Below, one piece after another: positions 47,949-54,125 of a DNA stretch of 54,125 nucleotides. The translations under genes and the position numbers were made by a program. The stretch comes from a virus. The notes under the pieces were generated by a model that saw only the letters and a list, made by a program, of their open reading frames with translations, was not told where the DNA came from and ran no database searches. Numbering within the stretch: position 1 is the first letter of the stretch; each line of letters starts with the position of its first letter. Location of the stretch: IMG/VR virus record IMGVR_UViG_3300048834_001323, positions 1 to 54,125 of that record; one strand, 5' to 3'.

Positions 47949-48611
47949 TTAGCTTGCTAAGTTTGGCGCGCTATCCATTGATTCGACTAATGATTCAATG
48001 TCTACCCAGTAATCAGTGCCGTTTTGATTCTCAAAGTAAACATTTTCGGATTCCATAGCGGCCAAAAGAAGAGAATAGACTTCGCTATCTTCTTTTTGGT
48101 TAAGTTCCTCTTCGCGCTCAGGAAACTTTTTGACAAGCGCGCTAATAAAATCTTCTTTTATATAGCCATTAGTGAAACTTTCATATTGCCATTTTAATTC
48201 TAATTCGCTATGCAAATCTTCATCACATAATGGGTAATCGCACAACTTTTGAAGCAATTCGATCAATTCGTTAGACTCTTCAGTATTGGCGGTTAAAAAA
48301 TCAATACCGATATAAACCGATTCACCGCCATAGCTCCAATTTTCAATCAGAATTGATTCATTATCAGCATAATCACGCTTGAAAAATTCCACGTTTGCGG
48401 CTTGCACACTGCCGTTATGGTAGTCTGAGAATGAGAGAATGTCTAACGCGATATAATCGCCAGCTTGCAATTCGTTTGCACTTTCCACGCGATCATACTT
48501 TGAATAAAGGCCTTCGCGCATAATGTCACACTTTAAGGCCGTTTTACCTGTTACCAATTCCGTTAAAAAATTGGCGTGCTCTGTTGTGAGTTGACTAAAC
48601 ATTTTTTGCAT
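47949..48611 (-). CDS. acidic early protein of unknown function
   Basis: The AGGAAGTAA leader precedes the ATG. The 220-residue protein is acidic (ESNELIELLQKLCDYPLCDE, EREEELNQKEDSEVYS) with aromatic patches. No domain is recognised. It is the second gene transcribed leftward from the repeat-rich control region. Confidence 0.5.
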   Translation of the reverse strand: MQKMFSQLTTEHANFLTELVTGKTALKCDIMREGLYSKYDRVESANELQAGDYIALDILSFSDYHNGSVQAANVEFFKRDYADNESILIENWSYGGESVYIGIDFLTANTEESNELIELLQKLCDYPLCDEDLHSELELKWQYESFTNGYIKEDFISALVKKFPEREEELNQKEDSEVYSLLLAAMESENVYFENQNGTDYWVDIESLVESMDSAPNLAS

Positions 48612-48648
48612 TTTTCTTACTTCCTGTAAATTAGATTTAAGTGTTAGC

Positions 48649-48710
48649 TAACACTCACGGCAGCGGCGCGCCAATAATAAGTAAAGGCGCGCCGCTGAAT
48701 GTGAAAGTTA
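48649..48710 (-). repeat. GGCGCGCC hairpin element, copy 3
   Basis: TAACACTCAC, GGCGCGCC, loop with AATAATAAGTAAA, GGCGCGCC, then TGAATGTGAAAGTTA. One arm base differs from the other copies. The last bases form the stop of the first early gene. A partial copy with a single GGCGCGCCGCT lies near 48987, upstream of that gene. Confidence 0.85.
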
Positions 48711-48950
48711 GGAGTAAACTAATTGATCCAGTTCTTTTTGTGGCACTTTGCGCGCAAACTCATAACCGGCTTTTTTAATGTGTCGCGTTGTGGTAGCACT
48801 CCATTTTTCACAAGTTTGGACGAAATCGCCATTTGAAAGTTGCGCCGCTACTGGAGTCTCATAAGAAAACAACACTGTTACGGCAGTTGGCGCGCCTTTG
48901 GGCGTATACGTCAACTCGGTGCAGTTTGGAGCAATTTGTTTAATTCGCAT
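48708..48950 (-). CDS. small DUF8033-like protein, first gene of the leftward operon
   Basis: The AGGAAGTAA leader precedes the ATG. The 80-residue product has VTVLFSYETPVAAQLSNGDF followed by KWSATTTRHIKKAG, the pattern of small early proteins grouped as DUF8033 in phages and plasmids. It is the first gene on the leftward transcript. Function unknown. Confidence 0.6.
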   Translation of the reverse strand: MRIKQIAPNCTELTYTPKGAPTAVTVLFSYETPVAAQLSNGDFVQTCEKWSATTTRHIKKAGYEFARKVPQKELDQLVYS

Positions 48951-49079
48951 TTTTTTTACTTCCTGTAAATTAGATTTTACGACTAAAGGCGCGCCGCTAA
49001 TCGCAAACGGTTAAAATTCTAAAATCAATTCGCGCCGGTTTCACTTCTCTTTTCTAATCTGTTATTTTATTTATTTATT

Positions 49080-49155
49080 CCTTTTTGAATTGTGAGTCCA
49101 AAAAGGAGCGCGCCCACTGTAGCGATTAGGTTAGAAAACTAATCGCACGCGCTCA
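49080..49155. repeat. adjacent inverted repeats upstream of the leftward operon
   Basis: CCTTTTTG (49080-49087) pairs with CAAAAAGG (49099-49106). Next to it GCGATTAG (49122-49129) pairs with CTAATCGC (49139-49146), flanked by GAGCGC and GCGCTC. A further pair, GCTGATAAT (49161-49169) and ATTATCAGC (49222-49230), follows. Such clusters are typical of operators or origin folding, and the exact role is unknown. Confidence 0.6.
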
Positions 49156-49750
49156 TGTTTGCTGATAATCAATCTTTGTGATTATGTTTGGTTCGGACGC
49201 CTTACGGCGCGCTACCATGTCATTATCAGCACTCATGCCACGTTATTATGATTCGTAAACTTTGCATTAAAGAAGTGATATAGAATAACGCTAAACTTTT
49301 GGAATTTTGGCGCGTTAGTTTAGGTTTAATCCATATTATCACGCGTTATTATTCACTGTTAAAAGTCGCATTTTCGCACACTGGGACAAACTTTAGTTTG
49401 TATGCTTTATTGCTATTTTTACGAATCGAATTATCAAGGATCAAACTTTCAAAAAGTATTTTTACGGATAACAGTTTGCTTTATTAGTATCACGGCGCGA
49501 ATTTTCGCGTTTATCCGCTAACATTGCCCCTACACTGCGATCCTAACACTTTATGAAGTTGTGTTTTACGACTTGAGATAATGAGAAATTGAAAAGATTT
49601 TAGCGTTCGCAAGTTTAGAGATAATACAGATTATAGGCGCATTGCCAACTGCGTTATTCATTCGTGCTAATGACTTTATGTGACTTCTTTTCGTTATTCT
49701 CTTTTCTCTTTGGTGCAATGTCAGTTCCGAAAATTTCTTTTCTCGACTGC

Positions 49751-49920
49751 GATGAATCTATTCTATCAGCTATCCGCTTGTGTGTCAACTGTTAGAGAAG
49801 ATTTATTTTTCTGATTAGATATTGCCCTGAGGCGTGCTCAACTTCGCTTCTTTCTAATCAGATGAATCTATTCTATCAGCTATCCGCTTGCGTGTCAACT
49901 GTTAGAGAAGATTTATTTTA
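49751..49920. repeat. duplicated 60-bp block around an inverted repeat
   Basis: The 60 bases at 49751-49810 recur at 49861-49920 with two differences, 110 bases apart. The 50-base spacer begins and ends with the inverted pair CTGATTAGA (49811-49819) and TCTAATCAG (49853-49861). Confidence 0.9.
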
Positions 49921-49932
49921 TTTCTTTTTTTT

Positions 49933-50112
49933 GGCGCGCGTGCTGATGCTCCAGTGCTGATGACGTGGCGCGCGTGCTGCTGACCATGAGCGCGCGTGCT
50001 GATGACCGAGCAGCGCGCGTGCTGATGACCGAGCAGCGCGCGTGCTGATGACCGAGCAGCGCGCGTGCTGATGACCGAGCAGCGCGCGTGCTGATGACCG
50101 AGCAGCGCGCGT
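49933..50112. repeat. second 23-bp tandem array
   Basis: Five perfect 23-bp units run from 49990 to 50104, each GCGCGCGTGCTGATG followed by ACCGAGCA. A degenerate 23-bp copy precedes them at 49967-49989, another degenerate stretch begins at 49933, and a partial unit ends at 50112. The sequence is unrelated to the array at 47060 apart from GCGCG cores, yet the period is identical. Confidence 0.9.
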
Positions 50113-50193
50113 TATTCCTTTATATCATGCGACCAAAAAGAAGAGAATTGTGCTTTTTTGCAGCATTTTTTAGCATTTTTCGCGCTTTTCTTT

Positions 50194-50515
50194 TTTGTGC
50201 CGGATTTTGTGCCGCATTTTTCCAAAAAGTGCCGCTTGTGCCAGATTATTTTTTGGGAGTGCCGGATTTTGGTGGGTTGAGTGACTTATTATCAAGGAAG
50301 TTGAGTAAAAATAATCCGGCACTTTTTCGAAAAATGCGGCACAAAGTGCCGGATTCAATGACACGTGCTTTATACTATGTAAATACAAAGTGCCGCTTTT
50401 GACGGATTTTTTTCTTTGATTAAGAGTGCAAAGAAAACAGAAAACACATTAAAATCTTTTTGCTTTTTTATTCACACTACAAAGTGCACTTTGATGCGTC
50501 ACAAGCGGCACTTTC
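50194..50515. repeat. field of GTGCCG motifs and long inverted repeat
   Basis: About ten copies of GTGCCGC, GTGCCGG or close variants occur in both orientations, often preceded by AAA. A 28-base arm at 50206-50233 is the inverted complement of 50318-50345 with one mismatch, and a second inverted pair is nested inside it (near 50238-50252 and 50305-50322). The layout suggests a multi-site operator or initiator-binding region. Confidence 0.75.
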
Positions 50516-50885
50516 TCATTTTAATCCTACTTTGCACGACAATACGCCATTTTTCTATCATAATACAAATTATATTACTTAATGTCTTATTGACTCCCTC
50601 CCTCCCGTCTTTTTTGTTGACCCCACCCCGATCCACAGGCGTGGGCAGGTGCGTAAATATACCGAGGTAACTCCCGAAAAGTTTTCAATATCTAAACAAA
50701 AAAGGAAGAAATAAGCTCGATTCACAACGAAAACCACTTCTTTCTGGTCACGCCCCAATCGAGTTACGACTGAGCCAATAAACATCCACCACAAGCCGCC
50801 TCCGAGCCTCCAACGCGCCCTGGGCCACGACCGAGCCACTATCGCCCTGCCGATCTACAGCCTCCAACCACTCATAGCATTGAAT

Positions 50886-50914
50886 TTGACACTACGAATT
50901 TTCCATGTTACAAT
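50886..50914 (+). promoter_or_regulatory. consensus sigma70-type promoter for the rightward late-left operon
   Basis: TTGACA (50886-50891) and TACAAT (50909-50914) are separated by 17 bases. The start point would be about 50921, two bases before the ATG at 50923. The message of the first gene would then have almost no leader. Confidence 0.8.
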
Positions 50915-50922
50915 CCGTTCTT

Positions 50923-51288
50923 ATGAACAACTTCCTCGCCTTTGCCCTCGGCTCCATCATCACCTGCTTCCTTATGCTCGTTCCGGTATGGGTTGATTCA
51001 ATCAAGCGGCAGAAAATCATCGCCGCCGTCACCGACACCTTCATCCCTCTGCGAAACCTGCTCGTGCAGTCCGAGTCGCACCTCTTCCTCATCCGCCAAA
51101 AGCAGATCGAGGACTTGTCCAGCCTCACCGAGCAGGACGGCCTCATCGACCGCTTGGAACAAAAACACGAGCGCATCCAGCAGGACGAACATTACTTTAC
51201 GACCGTCGAAGAAGCTCACCGCGCCGTAGAACGGCTCAAAGAACTCGTCCATCAAGACGAAAACCACCTTCTTTGGCCGCTCGACTAA
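50923..51288 (+). CDS. N-terminally anchored membrane protein with coiled-coil tail
   Basis: The ATG at 50923 is chosen over 50905 because the latter lies inside the promoter -10 region. The 121-residue product has one transmembrane helix at about residues 4-24 and a long charged helical part (LIRQKQIEDLSSLTEQDG, RLEQKHERIQQDEHYF). The topology resembles inner-membrane spanin-like or envelope-associated proteins. No ribosome site is present, so it may be translated from a nearly leaderless message. Confidence 0.55.
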   Translation: MNNFLAFALGSIITCFLMLVPVWVDSIKRQKIIAAVTDTFIPLRNLLVQSESHLFLIRQKQIEDLSSLTEQDGLIDRLEQKHERIQQDEHYFTTVEEAHRAVERLKELVHQDENHLLWPLD

Positions 51289-51303
51289 CAGGAGAAAATA
51301 ATT

Positions 51304-52341
51304 ATGATACAAGCAACAAACGACGTAAAACGATTCATGGTGGAAATGGGGCAGAATGTGCGTCTTGTGCCGGATGCCGACATTCCCGCAGTGGAAATGC
51401 AACTGCGCTATGATTTAATTGCCGAGGAAGTCAATCAGGAGCTTCTTGAAGCCATCGCCAACCGCAACCTCGCCTCCATCGCTGACGGCTGCGCTGACGC
51501 CATCTACGTCATTATCGGCACCGCCCTCGCCTTTGGCATTGACCTGTCGCCCATCTGGAACGAGGTGCAGCGCGCCAACATGGACAAGCTGCATGGCCCC
51601 ATCCGCGAGGACGGCAAGCGGCTCAAGCCCGAAGGGTGGCGCGCTCCCGACATTAAGGGGTTGATTGAAGAGCAAGAAAGCCCTGATTACACCGCCTTAC
51701 AAGAAGAGCGATACTTTATCGGTAGCGATGATTCGGGACATAATTACATCGTCCCCACATCGAAATACCGTGAATGGTCTGCGTGGCGCGAAATCTCCGA
51801 AGACAATGAAGAATCGTGGGATGCCCCAGGATGGGCCGAGCGCATTGAAGGCGGATTCACGTTCACCAATCCTGTTGTAGAATCATTACCAAGCCGCAGA
51901 AAACAAAGGAGAAATAACATGGATACAAAGCTATTCAAAAAGTTGGCCGAGAACGCTCGTAAAATCGATTGGGACGAGACTGCCTTGCTCGACAAGCGCG
52001 AGGTCGCCGTCAAGGACGTTGACCTCAATGGTAAAGTCGATGTCGGGACTGTGATTGGCGCGGTGACAGGCAAGCCGGTCAGCCCTATGAGCGCGACCGT
52101 GACTTTCATCGACGGCGGTCAGGAGCGCACCGTTCACGGCACCTTTTGGCCTCGTGACTTTCGCCCCGAATCGGTCAATCTCGATGGCGCGGGCAAAGAA
52201 AACGGCAAAGTCTCTCTCGCTGGCAGCTTTGCTTTCACCGAAGTTGATTTACGCCTGCGCTTTCGGTGGAGCGACCCCGGCAACGCCTTCGTGCATGAGT
52301 TTCTCGTAGAGGGAGAAGTCTCTATCGGGAATTTCCTCTAA
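51304..52341 (+). CDS. MazG-like NTP pyrophosphohydrolase fused to two further modules
   Basis: AGGAGAAAATAATT precedes the ATG. The N-terminal 115 residues are an all-alpha MazG/DR2231-type domain: YDLIAEEVNQELLEAI with the EExxE motif, then ASIADGCADAIYVIIG with the acidic pair. Such enzymes hydrolyse nucleoside triphosphates. Residues about 125-200 read YFIGSDDSGHNYIVPTSKYR to GGFTFTNP, normally a separate small phage protein. The last 140 residues are strand-rich. The third module has its own ribosome site inside the frame, at 51919. The fusion looks like loss of stop codons between once separate genes. Confidence 0.7.
   Translation: MIQATNDVKRFMVEMGQNVRLVPDADIPAVEMQLRYDLIAEEVNQELLEAIANRNLASIADGCADAIYVIIGTALAFGIDLSPIWNEVQRANMDKLHGPIREDGKRLKPEGWRAPDIKGLIEEQESPDYTALQEERYFIGSDDSGHNYIVPTSKYREWSAWREISEDNEESWDAPGWAERIEGGFTFTNPVVESLPSRRKQRRNNMDTKLFKKLAENARKIDWDETALLDKREVAVKDVDLNGKVDVGTVIGAVTGKPVSPMSATVTFIDGGQERTVHGTFWPRDFRPESVNLDGAGKENGKVSLAGSFAFTEVDLRLRFRWSDPGNAFVHEFLVEGEVSIGNFL
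51919..52341 (+). CDS. possible internal-start product of the MazG fusion
   Basis: AAAGGAGAAATAAC lies directly before an in-frame ATG at 51919, the same form of ribosome site as the real starts at 51304 and 52666. The product of 140 residues is strand-rich (VGTVIGAVTGKPVSPMSATV, FIDGGQERTVHG, LRLRFRWSDPGNAFVHEFLV) with no family recognised. The upstream residues RKQRRNN are simply the translated ribosome site, which favours this start. It may be made separately or alongside the fused form. Confidence 0.5.
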   Translation: MDTKLFKKLAENARKIDWDETALLDKREVAVKDVDLNGKVDVGTVIGAVTGKPVSPMSATVTFIDGGQERTVHGTFWPRDFRPESVNLDGAGKENGKVSLAGSFAFTEVDLRLRFRWSDPGNAFVHEFLVEGEVSIGNFL

Positions 52342-52349
52342 AGAACATT

Positions 52350-52631
52350 ATGGATATTCAAGATACTTTGAAAGAGCGTGGCAAGAAATACGGTAGCTTC
52401 CAAGAACACGCGCGTATTTCCCAAAACCTCAAGAGCGCGATGCACGACAGCCCAAATTGGGATGCTTTACCGCCTCATACCAAAGAAGCGTTTGAAATGG
52501 TTCAGCACAAGATCGCCAGGGCATTGAATGGCGATCCCGGATATTCCGACAACCCACGCGACATGGCCGGATATTCACAACTACTCACTGAAATACTGGA
52601 AGCCGCAGAAACAGAGCTTCCTCAACCATGA
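52350..52631 (+). CDS. DUF6378 domain protein
   Basis: The 93-residue product has LKERGKKYGSFQEHARISQN, AMHDSPNWDALPPHTKEAFE, MVQHKIARALNGDPGYSDN and DMAGYSQLLTEIL, the ordered motifs of DUF6378. The ribosome site is weak and the gene starts eight bases after the preceding stop, so translation may be coupled. Members occur next to phage nucleotide-metabolism genes. Function unknown. Confidence 0.8.
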   Translation: MDIQDTLKERGKKYGSFQEHARISQNLKSAMHDSPNWDALPPHTKEAFEMVQHKIARALNGDPGYSDNPRDMAGYSQLLTEILEAAETELPQP

Positions 52632-52665
52632 GCCTTGCTCTACGAAGTAAAGGAGAAATAATCAA

Positions 52666-53256
52666 ATGGCAGAAAACAAAAACGTCACCGTCCAGGTCGA
52701 CACCACCCCGTCTAAAGCAGGCAGCAAGACAAGCACCTTCCTGCTTTACCTCATCAGCCTCGCCGTCACTTCGGTCTTGCCGTTCGCGCTGATCGCCGCC
52801 GAGAACTACTATAAGGCCATCCCGGAGAACTCCTGGGTCGCCATCCTCATGTCGGGCCTCATTCCGATTGGCTACGGCATCCAGCGCCTCATGGCGACCG
52901 GCAAAGAGCGCGACACCATTGCGCGCGTGGCCGAAGCGCAGGCCACTATCGAAGTCAGTCAGGCCGGTAGCTCCAGCATCCTTAAAAATGCCGGACTGGA
53001 ACTTCTTCTTGGTCTCATCAAAGAAAAAGCAGGCGAGAAGATCGGATTGGACGAAGATGAGCGAAAGGAGGCTGATCCGGTTGTTAATGCAGAAGATTAC
53101 GGAATGGACGATGCACCTAACGTAGCCCCTGAACCGACCAATCGAACCAACATCACTGATGAAAATCTAAGTGCCTTTATCGGTAAGAACATGGGTCTGC
53201 TCGACCTTGCCGCTAAAAAGGAAGTGGCGCAACTAATTACGCAAAAACTCAGCTAA
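52666..53256 (+). CDS. holin-like protein with two transmembrane helices
   Basis: AAAGGAGAAATAAT precedes the ATG. The 196-residue protein has two hydrophobic helices at about residues 24-46 and 57-74, then a charged helical tail and an acidic Asn/Pro-rich end. Its stop overlaps the start of the endolysin gene (TAATG). Two helices next to a lysin is the usual arrangement for a holin, although the long cytoplasmic tail is unusual. Confidence 0.6.
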   Translation: MAENKNVTVQVDTTPSKAGSKTSTFLLYLISLAVTSVLPFALIAAENYYKAIPENSWVAILMSGLIPIGYGIQRLMATGKERDTIARVAEAQATIEVSQAGSSSILKNAGLELLLGLIKEKAGEKIGLDEDERKEADPVVNAEDYGMDDAPNVAPEPTNRTNITDENLSAFIGKNMGLLDLAAKKEVAQLITQKLS

Positions 53257-54125
53257 TGAATAAGGCTTACACTCAACGAGTGCCGACTCCTCATCGCAAA
53301 AGCATGAATACCGGCTTGAGCGCCTGTAAGGTCAGCACTCTCAAAGCAATCTTCGGCCCGTTCCCCGACCTGCCGGTGAATTGCAGCAGCGCCCCGAAAA
53401 ACAAGAAGGTCGCCGCTTTGACCGAGACTCGTAACGTCATGCCTCCGGGCGCGAAGGCGATGAGGGTGACGGCGATTAAGCCTTTCCTGGACGCTTTGGA
53501 GCGCGTGTTCAAAAAAGTTTACAAAGACCACCCTGCGCTTTGCGATTTAATTAAGAGTCAAGGCGGTCTTTGCTACCGAGCGGTGCGCGGGAGTAGCAGC
53601 CCAAGTAATCACGCAGCCGGAACTGCGATTGATTTGGAGATCGGCGGATACTTGCCCCCGATGGATTACAGCCCGGAGACGCCTGACCCGATCCCGATAG
53701 GCTTCGTCATCCTCTACGGCTATATGCACGCTGAAGGAATCTACTGGTCGGCTGGATATGCCGGAAGTCGTGTTGACTCAATGCACTGGGAAGCGGCTGA
53801 CGAAACTTTGCGCGAATGGGCAAAGGACGGATTGCTCGACCCGAATTACGCCCCGCCAAAAAAATCCGCCGCCAAAAAAGAACCGATACTGATTCTTAAC
53901 GGCAAGGAAGTTGAAGGAGCGTATCTGACGCCTGCCAGCAATGGGTTGAAGGATTGGAACGCGACCGAAGGCGCGCTGGCTGTCATTCTGGGCTTTACAA
54001 CTCAGTATCCGAACCGGATGGTCGATGTGTCGGACTGTTACGAAAGTCACGGCTGGAAGCTGCAAAAATATACAGGTCGTCTCGAAGCAAGAAATCGGGT
54101 TGACATCCGCGTAGTGCGCGCGTAA
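53256..54125 (+). CDS. M15-family peptidoglycan peptidase, endolysin
   Basis: The ATG overlaps the holin-like stop. The 289-residue protein has the zinc motifs of VanY/M15 D-Ala-D-Ala peptidases: SNHAAGTAIDLEIGG with H119 and D126, and DSMHWEA with H177. The N-terminal 70 residues may help wall contact, and the last 90 residues after a Lys/Pro linker (PPKKSAAKKEP) form a separate C-terminal domain of unknown type. It would cut peptide stems to release progeny. No signal peptide is visible, so release depends on the holin. Confidence 0.88.
   Translation: MNKAYTQRVPTPHRKSMNTGLSACKVSTLKAIFGPFPDLPVNCSSAPKNKKVAALTETRNVMPPGAKAMRVTAIKPFLDALERVFKKVYKDHPALCDLIKSQGGLCYRAVRGSSSPSNHAAGTAIDLEIGGYLPPMDYSPETPDPIPIGFVILYGYMHAEGIYWSAGYAGSRVDSMHWEAADETLREWAKDGLLDPNYAPPKKSAAKKEPILILNGKEVEGAYLTPASNGLKDWNATEGALAVILGFTTQYPNRMVDVSDCYESHGWKLQKYTGRLEARNRVDIRVVRA

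Larger units (their letters stand above)
48951..50904. other. non-coding control and probable origin region
   Basis: No reading frame here is supported by a ribosome site or composition. The stretch lies between diverging transcripts. It is AT-rich from about 49240 to 49920 and contains several hairpins, a duplicated 60-bp block, a 23-bp tandem array and a field of GTGCCG motifs (annotated separately). The right 300 bases become C-rich on the plus strand, and I see no feature there except the promoter at the end. The structure fits an origin and early promoter region, which is inferred. Confidence 0.7.

Noticed and set aside
49299-49487. 62-residue plus-strand frame
   Set aside because: AT-rich DNA, no ribosome site, no neighbours in the same operon.
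50088-50402. 104-residue plus-strand frame in the non-coding region
   Set aside because: Its 5' end lies in the second tandem array and the rest runs through the inverted GTGCCG repeats; no ribosome site; composition is Phe/Arg-rich without domain texture.
50416-50670. 84-residue plus-strand frame upstream of the rightward promoter
   Set aside because: No ribosome site, Leu/Ile/Thr-rich random texture, and it lies in the repeat field.
1-54125. tRNA genes, integrase, attachment site or CI-type repressor
   Set aside because: None could be recognised in any frame or strand; the PadR-like proteins are possible regulators but do not by themselves indicate lysogeny.

Overview
The window looks like the whole genome, or nearly the whole genome, of a tailed phage with siphovirus gene order. 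It opens on the first base of an ATG and closes on the last base of a stop codon. The gene at the right end is an endolysin and the gene at the left end is a small membrane protein beside the terminase, so the two ends read naturally into each other if the molecule is circular or permuted. I recognise no integrase, excisionase, CI-type repressor or tRNA, so a temperate life style is not supported. The host cannot be named. A lipid-anchored small protein, an M15 endolysin and a heptosyltransferase-like enzyme fit a Gram-negative host, and most genes have strong AGGAG-type ribosome sites.

Layout. (1) 1-31019, rightward: lysis-associated membrane proteins, terminase small and large subunits, portal (Mu gp29-like), protease with a nested scaffold, decoration and major capsid proteins, connectors, tail tube, tail chaperone with a probable -1 frameshift, a 1871-residue tape measure, distal tail, hub and NlpC/P60 genes, an HNH endonuclease, a GTA-type TIM-barrel hub, then fibre genes interleaved with a glycosyltransferase and a methyltransferase. 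(2) 31007-48950, leftward: the early and replication block. Read in transcription order it holds small acidic unknown proteins, two PadR-like regulators, an AAA+ ATPase, DUF1643, two DNA methyltransferases (one frameshifted), a Gp157-like protein, an ssDNA-binding-like protein, primase-helicase, a RuvC-like resolvase and a terminal lipoprotein. (3) 48951-50904: about 1.95 kb without credible genes, full of direct, inverted and tandem repeats, sitting between the diverging operons and the best candidate for origin and control region. (4) 50923-54125, rightward from a consensus sigma70-type promoter: a small membrane protein, a MazG-like fusion, DUF6378, a holin-like protein and the M15 endolysin.

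The most unusual part is 46-50.5 kb. It has twelve exact 23-bp repeats carrying the GGCGCGCC palindrome, a second unrelated array with the same 23-bp period, three near-identical GGCGCGCC hairpins at gene ends, a duplicated 60-bp block, and a field of GTGCCG motifs in both orientations. TATAA words are also strongly enriched, on one strand, through the neighbouring early genes. Together these look like a dense protein-binding landscape around an origin or early control switch.

Other points of interest are a promoter plus nested-stem leader in front of the primase, a one-base frameshift inside a conserved methyltransferase motif, an accessory beta-domain shared by three virion proteins, a 91-residue Gly-Ser linker written in mixed synonymous codons, and several genes under 60 residues with good ribosome sites. 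All family names come from reading motifs by eye; no database search was possible.
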